The notes beneath the pieces were generated by a model. The model ran no database searches, was not told where the DNA came from, and worked only from the letters and a program-made list of their open reading frames with translations. A DNA stretch of 6,139 nt from Bacteroidota bacterium (GTDB lineage: Bacteria > Bacteroidota > Ignavibacteria > Ignavibacteriales > Melioribacteraceae), in NCBI GenBank assembly GCA_021814855.1, contig JAKAHQ010000112.1:1-6139 (forward strand). The letters are read 5' to 3'. Position 1 is the stretch's first letter. Each line of letters starts with the position of its first letter. Of the stretch, positions 1 to 6,139 are shown one piece after another. The position numbers were made by a program, and so were the translations under genes.

Positions 1-642
1 AAAGATTCCGAGAAACTGATTCGAAATCTCGGCATCTCATCTAATATGATTTCGATTCAGCCTGTAGTTGACAAAGCTTCCGAGTTGCTTAAGGAATCAT
101 TTAACGGGAAAGGTGAAGATCTAACGGAAGAAAATTTACAATCCAGAGTTCGAGGAATTTACTTGATGGCTCTTTCCAACAAACACGGTTATTTACTTTG
201 CACAACCGGCAACAAATCCGAAATTGCTACCGGATATGCGACTCTTTACGGAGATATGTGCGGTGCCGTTGCAGTTATTGGAGATGTATACAAAACGCAA
301 GTCTATTTGCTCGCGGATTATATTAACCGGGACGGAGAAATAATTCCGGAAGAGATAATTGTTAAAGCTCCGTCGGCGGAATTACGTTTTAACCAGACAG
401 ATCAGGATACGCTTCCTGCTTATGATCTGCTCGATAAAATTTTGAAAATGTATCTTGAAGAACAAAAAGAGTTCGAAGAAATATCGGCTGCAATCGGGGA
501 ACCAAATCTCGTCAAAAAGGTATTAAGACTTGTCGATTTGAATGAGTTCAAGCGTAAGCAAGCCGCTCCCGTACTAAGAATTTCCACTAAAGCGTTCGGC
601 TACGGAAGAAGATTCCCAATTGTTCAAGGCTGGCGCAAATAA
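1..642 (+). CDS. nadE: NAD+ synthetase, C-terminal part (5' end outside window)
   Basis: This reading frame is open from base 1 and ends at TAA 640-642, giving 213 visible residues. The ATG at 46 is internal: the 15 residues before it (ending NLGISSN) continue the family's conserved fold, so the gene starts upstream of the window. The enzyme makes NAD+ from deamido-NAD+ and ATP in the cytoplasm, the last step of NAD synthesis. Visible family blocks, in fragment numbering, are RGIYLMALSNKHG (51-63), TTGNKSE (68-74), GYATLYGDMCG (78-88), GDVYKTQVY (94-102), KAPSAELR (122-129), QTDQDTLPAYDLLD (132-145) and FKRKQAAP (183-190) near the C-terminus. The closing RKQAAP...KAFG...RRFPI block resembles glutamine-dependent NadE, which carries an N-terminal glutaminase domain. 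That domain and the SGG-type ATP loop would lie upstream, so the nitrogen donor cannot be settled here. dsbD follows after 25 bases with no terminator between. Confidence 0.93.
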   Translation, partial: KDSEKLIRNLGISSNMISIQPVVDKASELLKESFNGKGEDLTEENLQSRVRGIYLMALSNKHGYLLCTTGNKSEIATGYATLYGDMCGAVAVIGDVYKTQVYLLADYINRDGEIIPEEIIVKAPSAELRFNQTDQDTLPAYDLLDKILKMYLEEQKEFEEISAAIGEPNLVKKVLRLVDLNEFKRKQAAPVLRISTKAFGYGRRFPIVQGWRK

Positions 643-667
643 TTTTTAATTTAACTCAGGGTATTCA

Positions 668-2437
668 ATGATTAAAAAATTTTTCACTTCGGTAATTATC
701 CTCGCGTTTTTATCTGCCGGATTAACATCAGCGCAGTTTGGTCAGGAAAGTAAAATTGTTACTATTCAATTAATAAAAGGACATGATAAAGTTCATGCTA
801 ACTCTCTTCTTAAAGTTGCGGTAAAAATACATGTTGAAAACGGCTGGCATATTAATTCCGATAAACCAAACGAAGATTTTCTTATCGGCACAAAGATTGT
901 TTCTTTAAACGAAAAATTCCCATTGGCCAAAATTGTTTTTCCAAAGGCAAAAGAGATTACTCTTGGTTTTTCGGATAAACCTGTTTCAGTGTTCGAAGGT
1001 GATTTTGTTGTTGGGCTTCTTATAAACATTGACAAAGCTTTGCCGGTAGGCAATTATAAGATCCCGATCCAGCTAAAGTATCAATCATGCAACAACCAAT
1101 CCTGTATGCCGCCTACAAGTGTAACTGATTCAGTCGAAATATCCGTAGTTGAGAAATCAGAGACGGTTGGAAAAATAAATCAGGATGTATTTAAGGATGT
1201 AGATCTTTCGCAGAATGCTGTTGTCGAGCAGTCGAACGAAAGCTCGATTGCTTCGTTGCTTGAAAGGAGCGGTTTGTTAATTGGTTTGCTCGCTGTATTT
1301 CTTGGCGGTCTCGCGCTTAATCTTACTCCGTGTGTTTACCCGCTTATTCCAATCACGATCGGTTATTTTGGTGGTCAAGCAGAGGGAAGGACGAGCAGAT
1401 TATTCTTGCTTGGAATTTTATATGTACTTGGAATGGCTCTCACTTACTCCGTGATTGGAGTTGTCACTTCTTTAAGCGGCGCAGTATTCGGAACGCTGCT
1501 GCAAAATACGTTTGTTGTAATCGGAATCGCTGTTTTGTTTGTTGTACTTTCATTAAGCCAATTCGGAGTGTATGAATTTAAGTTACCCGACTCATGGGTT
1601 ATGAAAGCAGGCGGTGCAAAGAGCGGTGCATTTGGAGCGTTCTTCATGGGATTAACAATGGGAGTAGTTGCGGCACCCTGCATTGGTCCTTTTGTTCTCG
1701 GTTTGGTTACTTACGTTGCTGCAAAGGGAGATCCTTATTACGGATTCTTAATGTTCTTTGTCATGGCAGTTGGATTAGGATTCCCTTACTTACTTCTCGC
1801 TCTCTTTTCCGGAAAGATCAAAAAACTTCCGCGAGCCGGCGATTGGATGGAAGGTGTAAAACATATTTTCGGGTTTTTACTTTTAGGAATGGCGCTTTAC
1901 TTTGTAGGACCGCTTTTGCCTAAAGCGATTAATCATTTTATACTTCCGGCGTTTGGAATTTTTACTGCGTTATTCTTGTTATTCTTTGATAAAATAGCGA
2001 ATAAGGTAAAAGGTTTCTTAGCTTTCAAAATTATTTTCTCGGTAGTTGTGATTATGTTTTCCGTTTACTCGCTTATACCGGAAAAGAAAGCAGAACCAAA
2101 ATGGCAAACCTTCAGCGAAGCTAAATATGAACAATCGTTGAAAGGTAATGAGAAAATGGTAATTGATTTTTACGCCGATTGGTGTATACCTTGTAAAGAA
2201 TTGGATGGAATGACCTTCTCGGATCCCCGCGTAGTCGAAGAACTTCAAAAATTTACTCCGTATAAAGTTGATATGACGCAAACGCTATCGGATGCGACAG
2301 AAAATTTGCGGAATAAATTTTCAATTGTAGGAATGCCGACAGTTCTAATTATTAATTCCAAAGGCGAAGAGGTTCAAAGATTAACAGGATTTGTCAGCGC
2401 GGATGAATTCTTAAAATTTATAAAGTCTGTAAATTAA
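668..2437 (+). CDS. dsbD: Thiol:disulfide interchange protein DsbD (protein-disulfide reductase)
   Basis: This inner-membrane protein passes electrons from cytoplasmic thioredoxin to periplasmic thiol proteins, such as disulfide isomerases or cytochrome c maturation factors. At 589 residues it is close to E. coli DsbD (about 565). Residues 1-22 form a signal peptide (K3, K4, a hydrophobic run, and a likely cut after TSA). Residues about 27-160 are the periplasmic N-terminal domain with the pair C141/C146 (YQSCNNQSCMPP). Residues about 201-470 hold about eight membrane segments with the pair C222 (NLTPCVYP) and C338 (AAPCIGP). Residues about 475-589 are a periplasmic thioredoxin domain with C506-I-P-C509 and a cis-proline at P557 (GMPT). 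All three cysteine pairs are intact, so full electron relay is predicted. ATG 668 is the first start codon after an in-frame stop at 647-649; only a weak AGGG (658-661) precedes it. It may be co-transcribed with nadE. The periplasmic partner is not visible. Confidence 0.95.
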   Translation: MIKKFFTSVIILAFLSAGLTSAQFGQESKIVTIQLIKGHDKVHANSLLKVAVKIHVENGWHINSDKPNEDFLIGTKIVSLNEKFPLAKIVFPKAKEITLGFSDKPVSVFEGDFVVGLLINIDKALPVGNYKIPIQLKYQSCNNQSCMPPTSVTDSVEISVVEKSETVGKINQDVFKDVDLSQNAVVEQSNESSIASLLERSGLLIGLLAVFLGGLALNLTPCVYPLIPITIGYFGGQAEGRTSRLFLLGILYVLGMALTYSVIGVVTSLSGAVFGTLLQNTFVVIGIAVLFVVLSLSQFGVYEFKLPDSWVMKAGGAKSGAFGAFFMGLTMGVVAAPCIGPFVLGLVTYVAAKGDPYYGFLMFFVMAVGLGFPYLLLALFSGKIKKLPRAGDWMEGVKHIFGFLLLGMALYFVGPLLPKAINHFILPAFGIFTALFLLFFDKIANKVKGFLAFKIIFSVVVIMFSVYSLIPEKKAEPKWQTFSEAKYEQSLKGNEKMVIDFYADWCIPCKELDGMTFSDPRVVEELQKFTPYKVDMTQTLSDATENLRNKFSIVGMPTVLIINSKGEEVQRLTGFVSADEFLKFIKSVN

Positions 2438-2453
2438 AGACATATGGATTGCG

Positions 2454-2478
2454 AATCCTGATTAGGATTTATATTTTT
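2454..2478 (+). terminator. Weak intrinsic terminator candidate after dsbD
   Basis: A 6-bp stem, AATCCT (2454-2459) with AGGATT (2464-2469), encloses a GATT loop. A T-rich tract (TATATTTTT, 2470-2478) follows directly. It lies 16 bases after the dsbD stop, where a terminator is expected. The stem is short and AT-rich, so it would probably be leaky. Its upstream arm can also pair with GGATT at 2446-2450, which would compete with this hairpin. Confidence 0.4.
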
Positions 2479-2507
2479 GATGGCTTTAGAAATTAAACAT
2501 ACTTACA
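2476..2507 (+). promoter_or_regulatory. Possible promoter for korAB
   Basis: The only promoter-like pattern seen in the 91-base gap before korA is weak. In a Bacteroidota-type reading, TTTG (2476-2479) stands 20 bases before TACTTACA (2500-2507), which only partly fits the TAnnTTTG box. In a sigma70 reading, TTGATG (2477-2482) and CATACT (2498-2503) are separated by just 15 bases. A separate kor promoter makes sense because a terminator-like hairpin lies just upstream, but the match alone is not convincing. Confidence 0.22.
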
Positions 2508-2528
2508 AAAAAATATTGAGCATTAAAA

Positions 2529-4382
2529 ATGGCACAAGAAACTGAAAAAGAAGTACAGGGTCTCAACGAAGTAACTATAAGATTTGCTGGCGACTCTGGT
2601 GACGGTATGCAGTTGACCGGCACACAGTTTAGCGATACAACAGCTTTGGTAGGAAATGATTTAGGCACATTACCGGATTATCCAGCTGAAATTAGAGCAC
2701 CCGCCGGAACGTTATACGGTGTGAGCGGTTTCCAATTGCACTTTAGCTCCAGCGATATTCATACTCCAGGTGATACACCAGATGTCCTGGTAGCAATGAA
2801 TCCCGCTGCGTTAAAAATAAATTTGAAAGATCTTAAGCAGGGCGGAATGATAATCGCCAATACGGACTCATTCGACGCAAAGAATCTTAAGATGGCCGGT
2901 TATGAAACTAATCCTCTTGAAGACGGCAGTCTTTCAAATTATAAACTTCACTTAATCCCTATTACAACATTAACGTCAAACACATTAAAAGATTCCGGAT
3001 TAGGCCTTAAAGAAATTACAAGATGTAAAAACTTTTTCACGCTTGGTTTGATGTACTGGCTGTTCGATCGTCCTATTGAACCGACATTGGAATGGATACA
3101 ATCCAAATTTGCAAAGAACAAATCTATTGCGGATGCGAATACAAAAGTATTGAAAGCCGGTTATTATTTCGGCGACGAAACTGAAATTTTTACTACAAGA
3201 TATAATGTTGAACCCGCTGCATTGCCCAAAGGTACTTATAGGAACATTTCCGGCAACGAAGCTATTGCTCTTGGGTTTGTTGCTGCTTCTTTGAAAAGCG
3301 GTTTGCCTTTGTTTTTAGGTTCGTATCCTATTACTCCTGCATCGGATATTCTTCATTACCTAAGCGGCTTCAAAAATTACGGCGTAAAAACTTTTCAAGC
3401 CGAGGATGAAATTGCCGGTATCTCTTCCGCAATCGGCGCTTCATACGGAGGTTATCTTTCCATCACAACCACAAGCGGTCCAGGCATGGCGTTGAAAACT
3501 GAGGCAATGGGATTAGCCGTTATGACCGAACTTCCTTTAGTAATTATTGATATACAACGCGGCGGACCAAGCACGGGTCTTCCTACTAAAACCGAGCAGG
3601 CGGATTTATTCCAGGCTATTTACGGAAGAAACGGCGAAGCCCCGATTCCGGTTATAGCTACTTCTACCCCAAGCGATTGTTTTTACATGTCGTTGGAGGC
3701 GGCTCGAATTGCCGTTAAATTTATGACGCCTGTGATTCTTTTAAGCGATGGTTACATTGCTAACGGTTCCGAACCATGGCGCTTGCCTCATGATAACGAA
3801 ATTCCTGAAATACCTGTTAAGTTCTGGACCGAGAAAGAAGGTTTCGCTCCTTACAAACGCGATGAAAATCTCTCGCGTCCATGGGTTAAACCCGGTACGC
3901 CCAATCTCGAACACCGTATCGGCGGATTGGAAAAAGCTCACATTACCGGTAATGTAAGTTATGATCCCGATAACCACGACTTTATGGTTAGACTGCGCGC
4001 GCAGAAAGTAAAAAATATCGCAAATGATATTCCAGATATTGAGGTTGTCGGCGAGCAGGAAGGTGAACTATTGGTATTGGGATGGGGCGGAACATACGGA
4101 GCTATTACTGAAGCGGTTAAGAACGTTCGCAAGAGCGGAAAGAAAGTATCTCAAGCTCAATTAAAATATCTTTTCCCGTTCCCTAAAAATTTGGGCAAGG
4201 TATTGAAAGGATTTAAGAAAGTATTGATTCCCGAAATCAATATGGGTCAGCTTGCAACAATTATTAGAAGCGAATTCTTAATTGAACCGATCTCGCTTAC
4301 CAAAATTAAAGGACTTCCATACAAGACAATAGAAGTTCAAAATAAAATATTAGAAGTACTTGGAGGCAGCAATGGCAAATAA
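2529..4382 (+). CDS. korA: 2-oxoacid (probably 2-oxoglutarate):ferredoxin oxidoreductase, alpha subunit (gamma-alpha fusion)
   Basis: With KorB it interconverts 2-oxoglutarate plus CoA and succinyl-CoA plus CO2, using ferredoxin and thiamine diphosphate (TPP), in the cytoplasm. The 617 residues match two-subunit enzymes in which gamma and alpha domains are fused. Residues about 14-215 are the gamma domain, with [11 protein letters not shown] (21-31) and the [13 protein letters not shown] stretch (57-69). Residues about 240-420 are the TPP pyrimidine-binding domain, with SYPITPAS (265-272), an acidic EDE (292-294) likely near TPP, and [18 protein letters not shown] (343-360). Residues about 508-610 form the transketolase C-terminal-like domain ([13 protein letters not shown] at 514-526). 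R344 and the YPITP motif occupy positions I recall as substrate-recognition sites in archaeal 2-oxoacid oxidoreductases; this is not verified. No iron-sulfur cysteine motif is present, as expected, since the cluster sits in KorB. ATG 2529 follows an in-frame stop at 2517-2519 with no start codon between. Its leader is A-rich with no clear ribosome binding site. Pyruvate or other 2-oxoacids remain possible substrates. Confidence 0.92.
   Translation: MAQETEKEVQGLNEVTIRFAGDSGDGMQLTGTQFSDTTALVGNDLGTLPDYPAEIRAPAGTLYGVSGFQLHFSSSDIHTPGDTPDVLVAMNPAALKINLKDLKQGGMIIANTDSFDAKNLKMAGYETNPLEDGSLSNYKLHLIPITTLTSNTLKDSGLGLKEITRCKNFFTLGLMYWLFDRPIEPTLEWIQSKFAKNKSIADANTKVLKAGYYFGDETEIFTTRYNVEPAALPKGTYRNISGNEAIALGFVAASLKSGLPLFLGSYPITPASDILHYLSGFKNYGVKTFQAEDEIAGISSAIGASYGGYLSITTTSGPGMALKTEAMGLAVMTELPLVIIDIQRGGPSTGLPTKTEQADLFQAIYGRNGEAPIPVIATSTPSDCFYMSLEAARIAVKFMTPVILLSDGYIANGSEPWRLPHDNEIPEIPVKFWTEKEGFAPYKRDENLSRPWVKPGTPNLEHRIGGLEKAHITGNVSYDPDNHDFMVRLRAQKVKNIANDIPDIEVVGEQEGELLVLGWGGTYGAITEAVKNVRKSGKKVSQAQLKYLFPFPKNLGKVLKGFKKVLIPEINMGQLATIIRSEFLIEPISLTKIKGLPYKTIEVQNKILEVLGGSNGK
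4362..4366 (+). promoter_or_regulatory. Ribosome binding site setting the korB start
   Basis: GGAGG lies inside the last codons of korA, five bases before ATG 4372. It is the strongest Shine-Dalgarno match in the window. It would fall inside the coding region if translation began at the in-frame TTG 4360, so it argues for ATG 4372. Ribosomes finishing korA would melt and uncover this site, which fits coupled, balanced synthesis of the two subunits. Confidence 0.85.
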
Positions 4383-5406
4383 CATAGATGTACCGCAGGT
4401 TAAATTAACAGCTAAAGATTTTTCGTCGGATCAAGATGTAAGATGGTGCCCTGGATGCGGTGACTACTCAATTCTCGCTCAAGTTCAAAGAGTTTTTCCG
4501 GAAATTGGTAAAAAGAAGGAAGATATAGTTTTCATTTCCGGTATCGGCTGTTCAAGCCGCTTTCCTTACTACATGGATACTTACGGATTCCACAGCATTC
4601 ACGGAAGAGCAGCCGCAATTGCTTCCGGTTTAAAAATTGCAAGACCGGAATTATCCGTTTGGGTAGCAACCGGCGACGGAGATTTAATGAGTATCGGAGG
4701 GAATCACTTCATCCATACCTGCCGAAAGAATATGGATCTTAAAGTATTGATGTTTAACAATAGAATTTACGGATTAACAAAGGGCCAATATTCGCCTACA
4801 TCCGAAAAAGGAAAAGTTACAAAGAGTACACCTTTCGGCAGCGTTGATTATCCCTTCAACCCGCTTTCATTAGCCCTTGGTGCGGAAGCAACTTTTGTTG
4901 CCAGAACATTGGATAGAGATCCTAAGCACATGCAGGAAATGATTCGCCGCGCGGCTCAGCATAAAGGAACCGCGTTTATAGAAATTTACCAGAACTGCAA
5001 CATCTTTAACGACGGCGCATTTGAATTGTTAACCGAGAAGGAAACCAGAGCAGACAACGTTGTTGTTCTTGAGCACGGCAAACCTCTTGTTTTCGGTAAG
5101 AACAAAGAGAAGGGAATTAAACTTGACGGATTTACTCCTAAAGTAATTGATCTTACAGATGGAAAAAATTCCGCTAACGATTGTCTCGTCCACGATGAAA
5201 ACGATGCTGACCCGATTCGCGCTTTCATTTTGGCTCACATGACAGATCATCCCGGTCTTCCTACTCCTATCGGAATTGTTCGCCAAGTATTTAAAGAGAC
5301 CTACGATGAAGGAGTTGACAGACAGATTAAACATATTACCGAAAAGAAAGGTGCCGGTACAATTGAGAAACTTCTTTTCTCCGGCAGTACCTGGGAAGTG
5401 AACTAA
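4372..5406 (+). CDS. korB: 2-oxoacid (probably 2-oxoglutarate):ferredoxin oxidoreductase, beta subunit
   Basis: This subunit binds the TPP diphosphate and carries the iron-sulfur cluster that passes electrons to ferredoxin. In the 344-residue product, the likely [4Fe-4S] ligands are C26 and C29 (WCPGCGDY), C60 (GIGCSSR) and C209 (YQNCNIF). The TPP/Mg site is GDGD (101-104) with [13 protein letters not shown] (127-139), the usual GDG...N pattern. The [17 protein letters not shown] block (64-80) and the closing [11 protein letters not shown] strongly resemble KorB proteins such as the mycobacterial 2-oxoglutarate enzyme, as I recall that sequence. This is the main reason for preferring 2-oxoglutarate over pyruvate. 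I chose ATG 4372 over the upstream TTG 4360 because GGAGG at 4362-4366 is correctly spaced only for the ATG. It overlaps korA by 11 bases in another frame. No ferredoxin-like delta domain is present, so an external ferredoxin must accept or donate the electrons. A strong terminator follows. Confidence 0.94.
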   Translation: MANNIDVPQVKLTAKDFSSDQDVRWCPGCGDYSILAQVQRVFPEIGKKKEDIVFISGIGCSSRFPYYMDTYGFHSIHGRAAAIASGLKIARPELSVWVATGDGDLMSIGGNHFIHTCRKNMDLKVLMFNNRIYGLTKGQYSPTSEKGKVTKSTPFGSVDYPFNPLSLALGAEATFVARTLDRDPKHMQEMIRRAAQHKGTAFIEIYQNCNIFNDGAFELLTEKETRADNVVVLEHGKPLVFGKNKEKGIKLDGFTPKVIDLTDGKNSANDCLVHDENDADPIRAFILAHMTDHPGLPTPIGIVRQVFKETYDEGVDRQIKHITEKKGAGTIEKLLFSGSTWEVN

Positions 5407-5466
5407 TCCTTATATCCCGGGAACAAATACGCTTTCTGTATAGTGGATTAATGTTGTTATATTTTT

Positions 5467-5500
5467 GAAGGCGAAGTTTTGCTTCGCCTTCTTTATTTTT
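5467..5500 (+). terminator. Strong intrinsic terminator of the kor operon
   Basis: A perfect 10-bp stem, GAAGGCGAAG (5467-5476) with CTTCGCCTTC (5482-5491), encloses a TTTTG loop. TTTATTTTT (5492-5500) follows. It sits 60 bases after the korB stop. There is no A-tract before the stem, so it should act on + strand transcription only. It separates the kor operon from the NrnA-like gene. The 60 bases between korB and the stem hold nothing else I can support. Confidence 0.93.
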
Positions 5501-5503
5501 ATA

Positions 5504-5508
5504 AAGGA
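5504..5508 (+). promoter_or_regulatory. Ribosome binding site of the NrnA-like gene
   Basis: AAGGA stands eight bases before ATG 5517, a good spacing. It begins four bases after the terminator T-tract, so little room is left for a promoter between terminator and gene. In-frame TTG codons at 5511 and 5514 are possible alternative starts but are less likely. Confidence 0.75.
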
Positions 5509-5516
5509 ATTTGTTG

Positions 5517-6139
5517 ATGACCGATTTCCCGTTGCTTAAAAAAATTATTGAAGAACATAGTTCGTTTGTTTTATCCACGCATGTTAGTCCCGATGCCGAT
5601 GCTCTCGGCTCAGAACTCGCTTTTTACCTTTTGCTTAAGAACCTAGGAAAGAAAGTTTTTGTTGTTAACCACAGCGCCACGCCGTATAATCTTGAATTCC
5701 TGGATACCGGAAATGTGATTGACAAATTCGACGAGCAGAAGCATCCGAAAGTAATCGAAGAATCGGAAGTATTTATTCTTCTCGATCTTAATCATGCCGG
5801 AAGAATAGTAAGGATGGAAAAAACCTTCCGCAGTTACAGCGGAATTAAAATTTGTATCGATCATCATCATGATCCCGAAAATTCATTCGATTATATCTTC
5901 GGAGGAACAGATTACTGCGCCACTTCCGAAATAATTTATGATTTTATAGAAAAGACAAAGATCGTCGAACTGGATTATTTAATCGCATACCAATTATACG
6001 CGGGAATTATGACCGATACCGGTTCGTTTCGATTCGAAAGGACCACTCCGCGTGTGCATCAATTAACGTCCGACTTGTTATCTAAAGGAGTTGATCCGAC
6101 GGACATGTACGAAAAGATTTACAACCAATTCCGGTACGG
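5517..6139 (+). CDS. nrnA: DHH-family phosphoesterase, NrnA-like (3' end outside window)
   Basis: The frame is open from ATG 5517 to the window edge, giving 207 residues of an expected 320-340. Family members of this type (NrnA, oligoribonuclease/pAp phosphatase) degrade very short RNAs and remove the 3'-phosphate from 3'-phosphoadenosine 5'-phosphate, using two Mn ions in the cytoplasm. The four metal-site motifs of the DHH domain are visible: H22, D26 and D28 (THVSPDADALGS), D90 (LLDLNHAGR), D115-H116-H117 (CIDHHHDPEN) and D167 (GIMTDTGSFRF). R96 matches the usual arginine after the second motif. The C-terminal DHHA1 domain, which binds the nucleotide and would separate NrnA from other DHH proteins, lies beyond the window. 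The exact substrate is therefore inferred. The gene is isolated from korB by a terminator, and a promoter was not identified. Confidence 0.88.
   Translation, partial: MTDFPLLKKIIEEHSSFVLSTHVSPDADALGSELAFYLLLKNLGKKVFVVNHSATPYNLEFLDTGNVIDKFDEQKHPKVIEESEVFILLDLNHAGRIVRMEKTFRSYSGIKICIDHHHDPENSFDYIFGGTDYCATSEIIYDFIEKTKIVELDYLIAYQLYAGIMTDTGSFRFERTTPRVHQLTSDLLSKGVDPTDMYEKIYNQFRY

Noticed and set aside
1330..1923. Two + strand open frames (1330-1575 and 1594-1923) inside dsbD
   Set aside because: They lie in another frame of dsbD, whose own frame has signal peptide, membrane segments and all three cysteine pairs. Their products are low-complexity, cysteine- and arginine-rich shadow sequences with no recognisable family.
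3741..3977. Paired + and - open frames overlapping within korA
   Set aside because: Both are shadows of the korA linker and domain coding sequence, with no start signal of their own and no family resemblance.
3993..4004. Perfect 12-bp palindrome CTGCGCGCGCAG in korA
   Set aside because: It is fully explained by conserved-frame codons for LRAQ. There is no second copy and no regulatory context, so it is probably chance.
5439..5444. TATAGT, a possible -10 box after korB
   Set aside because: No matching -35 box lies upstream, and transcription from here would meet the strong terminator before the next gene.
5029..5870. Minus-strand open frames over the korB end, the terminator and the NrnA-like gene
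   Set aside because: They run antisense to confidently identified genes. One (5336-5578) crosses the terminator stem and the 5' end of the phosphoesterase gene, so it is not a plausible gene.
5859..5874. Near-palindrome GATCATCATCATGATC
   Set aside because: It encodes the DHHHD metal-binding motif, so repeated CAT codons explain it.

Overview
This AT-rich window carries five genes, all on the + strand and densely packed, and they read as bacterial core metabolism. In order they are the 3' part of an NAD+ synthetase gene (nadE), a full-length thiol:disulfide interchange protein gene (dsbD), the two genes of a 2-oxoacid (probably 2-oxoglutarate):ferredoxin oxidoreductase (korA, korB), and the 5' part of a DHH-family phosphoesterase gene (NrnA-like). 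Both end genes run off the window.

Likely source: a Gram-negative bacterium (DsbD acts in the inner membrane and periplasm) with ferredoxin-linked, probably anaerobic or facultative carbon metabolism (KorAB). The AT-rich bases, A-rich leaders with weak or absent Shine-Dalgarno sequences on dsbD and korA, and the protein styles resemble the Bacteroidota/Chlorobiota/Ignavibacteriota group. An Ignavibacteria-like genome is my best guess. This is inference from general resemblance, not a database match.

Layout: nadE (1-642) is followed after 25 bases by dsbD (668-2437), so the two may be co-transcribed. A 91-base gap (2438-2528) holds a weak terminator-like hairpin, with an alternative overlapping hairpin, and a poor promoter candidate. 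korA (2529-4382) and korB (4372-5406) overlap by 11 bases, and a GGAGG site inside korA sets the korB start, which indicates translational coupling. A strong intrinsic terminator (5467-5500) closes the kor operon. A clear ribosome binding site then precedes the NrnA-like gene (5517 to the window edge). No gene-free stretch exceeds about 110 bases.

How the genes relate: KorA and KorB are the two halves of one enzyme linking 2-oxoglutarate and succinyl-CoA to ferredoxin. DsbD carries cytoplasmic thioredoxin electrons to the periplasm. NadE makes NAD+, and the NrnA-like protein recycles short RNAs and/or 3'-phosphoadenosine 5'-phosphate. Beyond a loose redox theme there is no sign of a dedicated joint pathway. 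I found no mobile element, CRISPR array, RNA gene or unknown gene, and I do not think this window holds a previously undescribed system. The most useful points are the korB start and coupling, the substrate and direction of KorAB, and the three-armed repeat after dsbD.
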